Assembly (NCBI GenBank): GCA_027486935.1
Contig: JAIXOF010000123.1
Location: forward strand, 1 to 50,144
Source: Cyanobium sp. C1_MAG_00004
Lineage (GTDB): Bacteria; Cyanobacteriota; Cyanobacteriia; PCC-6307; Cyanobiaceae
Length of the DNA stretch: 50,144 bases
Direction of reading: 5' to 3'
Part shown: positions 44,431-50,144 of the stretch, piece after piece
Position numbering within the stretch: position 1 is the first letter of the stretch
Layout of the letters: each line of letters begins with the position of its first letter
Made by a program: the position numbers and the translations under genes
The notes under the pieces: model-generated
What the model was told of the DNA's origin: nothing
Seen by the model: the letters and a program-made list of their open reading frames with translations, nothing else
Databases searched by the model: none

Positions 44431-44504
44431 TCGGGGCGACAGGATTCGAACCTGCGACCTAGTGCTCCCAAAGCACCCGCGCTACCAAGCTGCGCCACGC
44501 CCCG
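44431..44504 (-). tRNA. tRNA-Pro (TGG anticodon)
   Basis: Acceptor stem CGGGGCG/CGCCCCG with A discriminator at 44431, D arm GGCGCAGCTTGGTAGC, anticodon loop TTTGGGA giving TGG, T arm GGTTCGAATCC. CCA not encoded. The accessory island lies on its 3' side, as is usual for elements that integrate at tRNA 3' ends. Confidence 0.95.
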
Positions 44505-44611
44505 CGACCTGTTCACGTTAGGGCAACACTGGTGTCTCGCCACGGCTATCAGGGCGGGCTCGGTACGCATCAAACCCTTACACCTCTGTCGAGCCCGGAC
44601 ACGCAGCTAGT

Positions 44612-44836
44612 GTGGAAATCAGGACATCCAGGCAAGGCATGGGCTTTCCCTTGACACCCAACGGCGGATCCGGGCCATTCGAGTCAGAGAGCCCTGACGA
44701 TCTGTTGGGCAGGTCCTGCATGAAGTGGGGTGCTGACGGCGAGTTGTCGGCCGTGGACCTGCAGGGAATTTTGGCCCGCCTGGGCGCTGTGGACCAGCAG
44801 GCTGCCCGGCTGATGGACTGCCCGCTCGACAGCTGA
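44612..44836 (+). CDS. Small hypothetical protein
   Basis: Up to 74 residues from GTG 44612, or 65 from ATG 44639 (MGFPLTPNGGSGPFESESPD). Polar, ending in a helix (LSAVDLQGILARLGAVDQQA). No family recognised; composition matches core genes. It may be real, but an open frame of this length is also expected by chance at this GC. Confidence 0.35.
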   Translation: MEIRTSRQGMGFPLTPNGGSGPFESESPDDLLGRSCMKWGADGELSAVDLQGILARLGAVDQQAARLMDCPLDS

Positions 44837-44864
44837 CACGGCGTGACCTGCAGGCAGGGCCTGA

Positions 44865-45266
44865 TCAACCCGCCAGGGCAATGCAGTCGATCTCGACCAG
44901 GGCGCCCTTGGGCAGGGCCGCCGCCTGCACACAGGCCCGGGCTGGCGAAACCCCCTGTCCGAACAGCTGGGCATAAATCGCATTGACGCGCGAAAAATCG
45001 CCCAGATCGGCCAGGTAGACCGTCGTGCGCACAACCCGGTTTGGACTGGAGCCCGCCGCCGTCAGCACCGCCAGCAGATTGGCCAGCACCTGACGGGTCT
45101 CGGCCTCGACATCGCCGGCGCCGACCATCTGACCGCTGGCGGGGTCCAGGGCGATCTGCCCCGAACAGAACAGCAGTCCACCCGCCAGAACCGCCTGGTT
45201 GTAGGGCCCGACCGGCTCGGGGGCGGCAGTGGTGTGAATCGCTTGAAGCTCGGGGTTGGAGGTCAT
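44865..45266 (-). CDS. ridA: RidA family reactive imine/enamine deaminase
   Basis: About 133 residues from ATG 45266 (MTSNPELQAIHT). RidA hydrolyses 2-aminoacrylate and related imines produced by PLP enzymes. APEPVGPYNQAVLAGGLLFCSGQIALDP, VEAETRQVLANLLAVL, VVRTTVYLADLGDF and ARACVQAAALPKGALVEIDCIAL are the family blocks, with the conserved Arg in PARACVQ. The longer frame to 45323 would overlap the next gene's start and adds no conserved residues. Confidence 0.93.
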   Translation of the reverse strand: MTSNPELQAIHTTAAPEPVGPYNQAVLAGGLLFCSGQIALDPASGQMVGAGDVEAETRQVLANLLAVLTAAGSSPNRVVRTTVYLADLGDFSRVNAIYAQLFGQGVSPARACVQAAALPKGALVEIDCIALAG

Positions 45267-45291
45267 CGTCTGGGGCGGTCCAAGATGGGGG

Positions 45292-46446
45292 GTGAGCTTA
45301 TGGCCCAAGCGCCTGTCTGCCATCGCCTTCCCTCTGATCGAGCAGCCCGACAGGGGTCTGCAGCACCCGCAGCACGTCCACCTGCAAGGGCTCTGGCATC
45401 GCTATGACGGCGCCGCTGAATCCGCATGGACCCTGCAGGGCCTCGATCTGTGTCTTCGTCAGGGAGAACTGGTGGGTCTGCTGGGGCCGTCGGGCTGTGG
45501 CAAGACGACCCTGCTACGCCTGATCGCCGGCTTTGAACGGCCGACCCGGGGCAGCATCAGCATCAACGGCCGCGAGGTGGCGGGCCCGCAGCGTTGGCTT
45601 GAGCCCGAGCGCCGCGGCGTCGGCATGGTGTTTCAGGATTACGCCCTGTTTCCCCACCTGAGCGCCTGGGGCAATGCCTGCTTCGGCCTCAGGCGCAGCG
45701 CCGACACCAGCCGGGCTGCCTGGCTGCTCGAGCTGCTGGGCCTGGGGGGACTAGAGCAGCGTTACCCCCATGAACTGTCGGGTGGCCAGCGGCAGCGCCT
45801 GGCCCTGGCCAGGGCCCTGGCGCCGGCACCGGCGGTGGTGCTGCTGGACGAGCCCTTCTCCAACCTGGACGTGGAGGTGCGCCTGAGGCTGCGCAGCGAG
45901 CTGCCCGGGGTGCTCAGTCAGTGCGGCACCAGCGGCCTGATCGTGACCCACGACCCCGAAGAAGCCCTGGCGATCTGTGACCGGGTGGGCGTCATGGAAG
46001 GCGGGATCCTGCACCAGTGCGCCAGTCCCAGGGAGCTGGTGCAGCAACCGGCCAGCCCCTTTGTCGGCCGCTTTGTGCTGCAGGGCAACGCCCTGCTGGT
46101 GTCCGCCTGCAGCCCCACCAGCGTCACCACCGAACTGGGGAGCTGGCAGCTTGGTCAACTGGGCGATCTCAGCGGCATGGACCCCAGCGCCCTGACCGTG
46201 CTGGTCAATCCCGAAGCGCTGCAATTGGAGGCCGATGCCAGCGGCGACGCCCAGGTGCTTGGCCGCGAATTTCTGGGTCGCGAGTGGCTGGTGCAGGTGC
46301 AGCAGGGCGAGCTGCGCCTGCGGTTGCGACTGCCACTCGAGCAGGACTGGCAGCGGGGCCAGCGCTGCCGGGTGCGGCGCCGGCTGCGTGCCACGGCATT
46401 GCTGTATCCGGGTGCGGTGCCGCTGCTGGCTCAGCCGCGCCAGTGA
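45292..46446 (+). CDS. ABC transporter ATP-binding protein, iron/sulfate/polyamine (FbpC/PotA/CysA) type
   Basis: About 384 residues from GTG 45292 (VSLWPKRL). Walker A GLLGPSGCGKTTLLRL, Q-loop VFQDYALFPHLSAW, signature LSGGQRQRLALARALA, Walker B VVLLDEPFSNLD and H-loop LIVTHDPEEALAICDRVGVM. A C-terminal TOBE-like domain (about 270-384) follows. FbpC-type ferric-iron uptake is most likely by the FERPTRGSISINGREV-like and YPHELSGGQ context, but the permease and binding-protein genes are not adjacent, so the substrate is uncertain. It overlaps gloB by 16 bases. Confidence 0.85.
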   Translation: MSLWPKRLSAIAFPLIEQPDRGLQHPQHVHLQGLWHRYDGAAESAWTLQGLDLCLRQGELVGLLGPSGCGKTTLLRLIAGFERPTRGSISINGREVAGPQRWLEPERRGVGMVFQDYALFPHLSAWGNACFGLRRSADTSRAAWLLELLGLGGLEQRYPHELSGGQRQRLALARALAPAPAVVLLDEPFSNLDVEVRLRLRSELPGVLSQCGTSGLIVTHDPEEALAICDRVGVMEGGILHQCASPRELVQQPASPFVGRFVLQGNALLVSACSPTSVTTELGSWQLGQLGDLSGMDPSALTVLVNPEALQLEADASGDAQVLGREFLGREWLVQVQQGELRLRLRLPLEQDWQRGQRCRVRRRLRATALLYPGAVPLLAQPRQ

Positions 46447-47165
46447 TCCTTGTGCTCGCGCAGGCCTGCCAGTTCGGCCGCTGAGCCGCTGCGCACAAAC
46501 AGGTTGGTGGCCCGTTCGGCCGCCACGGTGCTGGGGACGCTCGGCAAGCCGCGACTGCGCAGATCCAACACCTGCTCGAGCCGCTGTTGCAGGGCAACTG
46601 CCAGGGGATCAGAAGCCTGCACCCGGGACAGGGCCCAGCGCAGATTGGCGGCGCTGTATTCATGGGCGCACCAGACGCGGGTGGTTTCGGGCAAGGCAGT
46701 GAGCCGCTGCAGGGCCGCCAGCATCTGCTGGGCGCTGCCTTCGAACAGCCGGCCGCAACCGGCGACGAACAGGGTGTCGCCGCAGAACAGATCCCCGCTC
46801 TCTGGCAGGTAAAAAGCCAGATGGGCCCGGGTGTGGGCCGGAACAGACAGCACCTCCACGGGCTGACCCAGCAGCACCAGGCGGTCCCCGTCAGCGACCC
46901 CCAGGGTCTGCAGCGGAATCCGCTGCCGATCGGAGGCTGCAGCCACCACCTGGGCCTGGGGCCAACGGGCCAGCAGCCCGGGGGTGCCGCCGATGTGATC
47001 GTGGTGGTGATGGGTTTGCAGCACCGCCACCAGCTCGAGGTTTTGCCGCTCAAGCCGCTCGATCAGCGGTTCGGCAACCGCAGGATCGACCACCACAGCC
47101 TGGCCAGCCCGGCTCAGCAGATACAGATAGTTGTCGCTGAGAACCGGCACTGTCTCGATCGACAT
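46431..47165 (-). CDS. gloB: Hydroxyacylglutathione hydrolase (glyoxalase II)
   Basis: About 244 residues from ATG 47165 (MSIETVPVLSDNYLYLL). Detoxifies S-lactoylglutathione made by glyoxalase I. Metallo-beta-lactamase fold: THHHHDHIGG, LSVPAHTRAHLAFYL, DLFCGDTLFVAGCGRLFEGS and the C-terminal WCAHEYSAANLRWAL. An ATG at 47201 and a longer frame to 47231 add unconserved residues. Divergent from hisG, with 87 bases between starts. Confidence 0.93.
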   Translation of the reverse strand: MSIETVPVLSDNYLYLLSRAGQAVVVDPAVAEPLIERLERQNLELVAVLQTHHHHDHIGGTPGLLARWPQAQVVAAASDRQRIPLQTLGVADGDRLVLLGQPVEVLSVPAHTRAHLAFYLPESGDLFCGDTLFVAGCGRLFEGSAQQMLAALQRLTALPETTRVWCAHEYSAANLRWALSRVQASDPLAVALQQRLEQVLDLRSRGLPSVPSTVAAERATNLFVRSGSAAELAGLREHKDHWRG

Positions 47166-47252
47166 CGGTGGATCGGACTGAAGCTGCACGAGAGAGGCCA
47201 TCGTTAAAGTCCGCACTGCGGCCACCCCCATGATCGGCGCCGCTGCCCGCCC

Positions 47253-47903
47253 ATGCTGACCATTGCTCTGGCCAAGGGCGCCCTGCTCAAGGATTCGGTG
47301 CGTTGCTTTGCGGCAGCGGGAATCGACTTTTCGGCCCTGCTCGACAAAGGCAACCGCCAGCTAATGGTGCCCAGCCCCTGTGGCAGGGCCCGGGCCCTGC
47401 TGGTGCGCAACGGTGATGTGCCGGTCTACGTCAGTTATGGCCAAGCCCAGCTGGGTGTGGTGGGGTACGACGTGCTGCAGGAGCACCAGCTGCCCGTGGC
47501 CCAGCTGCTCGATCTGGGTTTTGGTGGCTGCCGCATGAGCGTGGCGGTCAAGGCCAGCAGCCCCTATCGGCGGGCCGCCGACCTGCCTGCCCACTGCCGC
47601 ATCGCCAGCAAGTTCACCCGCTGTGCCGAGCGTTTTTTTGATGGACTGGATCTGCCAGTGGAATTGATCCATCTGACCGGGTCAGTCGAATTGGGCCCGA
47701 TCACCGGCATGAGCGAGGCGATCGTCGATCTGGTGGCCACCGGCCGCACCCTGGCTGAAAACGGCCTGGTGGCGATCGAGGACCTGTTTCACAGCACCGC
47801 TCGCCTGGTTGGCAACCCGCTGGCCCTGCGCCTCGACCAGGGCGACATGCAGCAGCTGGTGAAGGAGCTTGCCGCTGCTGCACAACCCATCGAGGTGGCC
47901 TGA
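47253..47903 (+). CDS. hisG: ATP phosphoribosyltransferase, short form
   Basis: 216 residues, lacking the C-terminal regulatory domain of long HisG, so it needs HisZ (encoded at 28072-29253). [16 protein letters not shown], the PRPP-binding [25 protein letters not shown] split across the family's conserved loop, and GLVAIEDLF are present. First enzyme of histidine synthesis, feedback-inhibited by histidine. Its TGA overlaps the next gene's ATG by one base. Confidence 0.95.
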   Translation: MLTIALAKGALLKDSVRCFAAAGIDFSALLDKGNRQLMVPSPCGRARALLVRNGDVPVYVSYGQAQLGVVGYDVLQEHQLPVAQLLDLGFGGCRMSVAVKASSPYRRAADLPAHCRIASKFTRCAERFFDGLDLPVELIHLTGSVELGPITGMSEAIVDLVATGRTLAENGLVAIEDLFHSTARLVGNPLALRLDQGDMQQLVKELAAAAQPIEVA

Positions 47904-49699
47904 TGGCCAGTCGTGACCGGCAGCGCCTGCTGCGCCTGCTGCCCTATCTGGGGCGCGACCGCCGGCGGCTGACCTTGACCCTGGTGTTGCTGCTGCCGGT
48001 GGCCCTGGCGGCTGCTGTGCAACCCCTGCTGGTGGGTCAGGCGATCGCCGTGCTCCGGCGGGAGCCGACGATGCCGTGGCTGGCGGGGTTGGCGGTGCCC
48101 CAGGCCCTGCAGCTGCTGGTGCTGCTGCTGTTGTGCGCGGTGCTGCTGCGGCTGGGCCTGCAGGGCATTCAAACCTTCAACGTCCAGGCTGTGGGGCAGC
48201 GGCTGACGGCGCGCATCCGCGATGACCTGTTTGCCCATGCCATGGCCCTGTCGCTGCGGTTTCACGACCGCACCCCGGTCGGCAAGCTGCTGACCCGCCT
48301 GACCAGCGATGTGGACGCCCTGGCCGAGGTGTTCGGCAGCGGCGCCGTGGGGGTGCTGGGGGACCTGGTGACCCTGATAGTGATCGCCGCCACCATGGTG
48401 ACGATCGAATGGCGATTGGGTCTGCTGCTGCTGGTGGCCCAGGTGCCGGTGACCCTGGGCATCATCTGGTTGCAGGGCCGGTACCGCAAGGCCAACTACA
48501 GGGTGCGCGAAGAGCTGAGCCAGCTCAATGCCGACCTGCAGGAGAACCTGCAGGGGCTTGAGGTGGTGCAGATGTTCCGCCGCGAGAGCCGCAACAGCGA
48601 ACGCTTTGCCACCACAACCGGGGCCTACCGCCGCGCCGTCACCGGGACGATCCTTTACGACAGTGCCATCTCGGCCTTCATCGAATGGGTCGCCTTGGTG
48701 GCCGTGGCCCTGGTGCTGGCCCTCGGAGGTTCGATGGTGACCGCCGGTGCCATGGGTCTGGGCACCCTGACCACGTTCATCCTGTATTCGCAGAGGCTGT
48801 TTGACCCCCTGCGCCAGCTGGCCGAGAGATTCACCCAGATCCAGGGCGGCTTGACGGCGGTCGAGCGCATCGGTGAACTGCTGGAAGAACCGATCGAGAT
48901 CGCCGACCGAACCGGGTCCCTGAACCCTGTTCAACTGAACCCTGCTCAAGCAAGCAGCCAGGCAGCCGAGGTGGTGTTCGACTCGGTCAGCTTTGCGTAC
49001 CGCCCCGACGAGCCGATCCTGCAGGACTTCTCGATCCGGATTGCGCCGGGAGAACATGTGGCCCTGGTGGGTCCGACCGGCTCGGGCAAGACCACGGTGA
49101 TCCGCCTGCTGTGCCGCCTGTACGAACCGCAGCAGGGACGGATCCTGCTGGACGGCGTCGACATTCGCGACCTCCCCCTGGCCAGCCTGCGGCAACGGTT
49201 GGGAGTGGTCCTGCAGGACACCTTTCTGTTCAGCGGCACCGTCGCTGACAACCTGCGACTCGACGCACCGATCAGCCGCGACGAGCTCGAGCGCACCTGT
49301 GCCGAACTGGGTCTCAACCCCCTGCTCGATCGCCTCAGCGATGGGCTGGCCACCGAACTGCGCGAACGGGGCGGCAACCTGTCGTCGGGCGAGAAACAGC
49401 TGCTGGGGGTGGCCCGGGTGGCCATGCGCAATCCCTCGGTGCTTGTGATGGACGAGGCCACTGCGTTCATGGACCCCTCCACCGAAGCCACCCTGCAGCG
49501 GGACCTCGACACCCTGCTGAGCGGGCGCACGGCGATCGTGATCGCCCACCGGCTGGCCACGGTCGAGGCGGCCGATCGCATCCTGGTGTTGCAGCGCGGG
49601 CGCCTGGTCGAACAGGGCAGCCACCGGCAGCTGCGGGCCGCAGGCGGTCTCTACGCCCGACTGGCCGAGCTGCAGGAGCGGGGACTGGCCAGCCTCTGA
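47903..49699 (+). CDS. ABC exporter, MsbA/MdlB type (fused membrane and ATPase domains)
   Basis: 598 residues. The membrane domain (about 1-320) has about six hydrophobic segments, starting LTLTLVLLLPVALAAAVQPLLVG, and the ABC_membrane block FHDRTPVGKLLTRLTSDVDAL. The ATPase domain (about 350-590) has GPTGSGKTTVIRLL, LGVVLQDTFLFSGTVADNL, LSSGEKQLLGVARVA, VLVMDEATAFMDP and IVIAHRLATVEAADRI. Half-transporter working as a dimer, exporting lipids or small molecules. It is coupled to hisG by a one-base overlap, though a functional link is doubtful. LanT-type peptidase domain is absent, so it is not the transporter for the RiPP precursors. Confidence 0.92.
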   Translation: MASRDRQRLLRLLPYLGRDRRRLTLTLVLLLPVALAAAVQPLLVGQAIAVLRREPTMPWLAGLAVPQALQLLVLLLLCAVLLRLGLQGIQTFNVQAVGQRLTARIRDDLFAHAMALSLRFHDRTPVGKLLTRLTSDVDALAEVFGSGAVGVLGDLVTLIVIAATMVTIEWRLGLLLLVAQVPVTLGIIWLQGRYRKANYRVREELSQLNADLQENLQGLEVVQMFRRESRNSERFATTTGAYRRAVTGTILYDSAISAFIEWVALVAVALVLALGGSMVTAGAMGLGTLTTFILYSQRLFDPLRQLAERFTQIQGGLTAVERIGELLEEPIEIADRTGSLNPVQLNPAQASSQAAEVVFDSVSFAYRPDEPILQDFSIRIAPGEHVALVGPTGSGKTTVIRLLCRLYEPQQGRILLDGVDIRDLPLASLRQRLGVVLQDTFLFSGTVADNLRLDAPISRDELERTCAELGLNPLLDRLSDGLATELRERGGNLSSGEKQLLGVARVAMRNPSVLVMDEATAFMDPSTEATLQRDLDTLLSGRTAIVIAHRLATVEAADRILVLQRGRLVEQGSHRQLRAAGGLYARLAELQERGLASL

Positions 49700-50144
49700 A
49701 CCAACCAGCCGTCGATGGCCCCGGCCAGCCGGTCGGGCATCTGACGCATCGGCAGATGGCCGGCCCCGGCCAGCTCCACCAGATCATGGTCGGGGGTGTA
49801 GCTGGCCAGATGGCGAACGTAACGGGGCTCCATCACCCGGTCGTTGCTGCCGGCGATCCACAGGCTTGGCACGCTGAGCCGGTGCACAAGCTGGGGCAGC
49901 TGCTGCACGGCCTGACGGCGCATGCTGCAGGCCAGCAGGCCGCGGGCGGCATGCAGGTCGGCCCGCAACGGGCTGGCCAGGGGCGCTGCCGCCGGCACCT
50001 GGGCCAGCCACCCGGGGCGCCAGCGCAAAAAGGCGGCACCACCGCGGCGTACTGCGACAAAGGGCCGGGGCTGGTAGATGCCCCCACCAACCGCCACCTG
50101 CACCAGACCCTGCAACTGGGGGCCCAGCAGCGCAGCCGCGTGCA
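49651..50144 (-). CDS. Alpha/beta hydrolase, C-terminal part (5' end outside window)
   Basis: The frame is open to the window edge; 164 codons are visible. The features are the late part of an alpha/beta hydrolase: SVPSLWIAGSNDRVMEP (region of the catalytic Asp) and LVELAGAGHLPMRQMPDRL with the likely catalytic His in GAGHLP. The nucleophile elbow lies outside. The last 49 bases overlap the 3' end of the ABC exporter on the other strand. Confidence 0.8.
   Translation of the reverse strand, partial: HAAALLGPQLQGLVQVAVGGGIYQPRPFVAVRRGGAAFLRWRPGWLAQVPAAAPLASPLRADLHAARGLLACSMRRQAVQQLPQLVHRLSVPSLWIAGSNDRVMEPRYVRHLASYTPDHDLVELAGAGHLPMRQMPDRLAGAIDGWLVQRLASPRSCSSASRA

Noticed and set aside
44341-44610. 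Open frame overlapping tRNA-Pro
   Set aside because: It reads through the tRNA on the opposite strand; chance frame.
47789-49624. Very long Gln/His-rich minus-strand frame (611 codons) opposite the ABC exporter
   Set aside because: It is the mirror of Leu/Val codons in the exporter (CTG read as CAG); such Gln/His-rich composition marks an antisense shadow.
47903-49699. The MsbA-like exporter as transporter of the RiPP precursors
   Set aside because: It lacks the N-terminal C39 peptidase domain needed to cut after Gly-Gly and lies outside the island next to hisG.

Overview
The window is about 50 kb of a high-GC chromosome from a unicellular cyanobacterium of the Synechococcus/Cyanobium (alpha-picocyanobacterial) type. 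The evidence is two high-light-inducible protein genes, a cyanobacterial-type Hfq divergent from dapF, Ycf35-, DUF3110-, DUF1995- and DUF4330-like proteins, short-form HisG with a separate HisZ, bifunctional RibBA, and Nif11-type leader peptides ending in the double-Gly motif known from prochlorosins. This lineage call is inference from gene content; no rRNA is present.

Layout. 1-7.1 kb: cell-wall carboxypeptidase (cut by the edge), DUF4330 and DUF1995 proteins, a cysteine desulfurase and dapF on the minus strand, then hfq and leuS on plus. 7.1-15.4 kb: AlkB-like dioxygenase, a 47-residue HLIP, pgi, a lysozyme-like protein, an amidase, an M61 peptidase, a Ycf35-like protein, purN and argC. 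15.4-23.6 kb: ribBA, a PEP-CTERM-like surface protein, cyclophilin, MTA phosphorylase, murQ, DUF3110, DnaJ and DnaK. 23.7-26.5 kb: pstC-pstA-pstB with a candidate Pho box and a strong terminator. 26.6-32.1 kb: tRNA-Ser(GGA), two ferredoxins, an inositol-monophosphatase-like enzyme, hisZ, two small unknown proteins, a second HLIP, an AraC-type DNA-binding protein and an alpha/beta hydrolase. 32.2-36 kb: a glycosyltransferase/acyltransferase pair resembling staphyloxanthin CrtQ/CrtO, and a GH3 glucosidase.

36.0-44.4 kb is a visibly AT-richer, gene-poor accessory island that ends at the 3' side of tRNA-Pro(TGG). It holds a dispersed family of RiPP precursors: four intact genes with near-constant Nif11-type leaders and unrelated Cys/Ser/Thr-containing cores, one full-length copy interrupted by a single leader nonsense codon, and one decayed copy. 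Their terminators and upstream blocks are themselves repeated, so whole cassettes appear to have been copied. No modifying enzyme (LanM/ProcM) or peptidase-transporter lies in the window, so these are orphan substrates. The island also carries a DUF6880 protein, a 5'-truncated fatty-acid desaturase, a homologue of pentameric ligand-gated ion channels, and a DUF1194/von Willebrand-like protein with a PEP-CTERM-like tail.

44.4-50.1 kb returns to core genes: tRNA-Pro, RidA, an ABC ATPase of the iron/sulfate type, glyoxalase II, hisG, an MsbA-like exporter and an edge-truncated alpha/beta hydrolase.

The most notable system is the precursor family in the island. The best single-gene surprises are the ligand-gated-channel homologue, the CrtQ/CrtO-like pair with its antisense read-through into the glucosidase gene, and the cysteine-rich tail on DapF. 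All assignments rest on reading motifs by eye; no database search was run.
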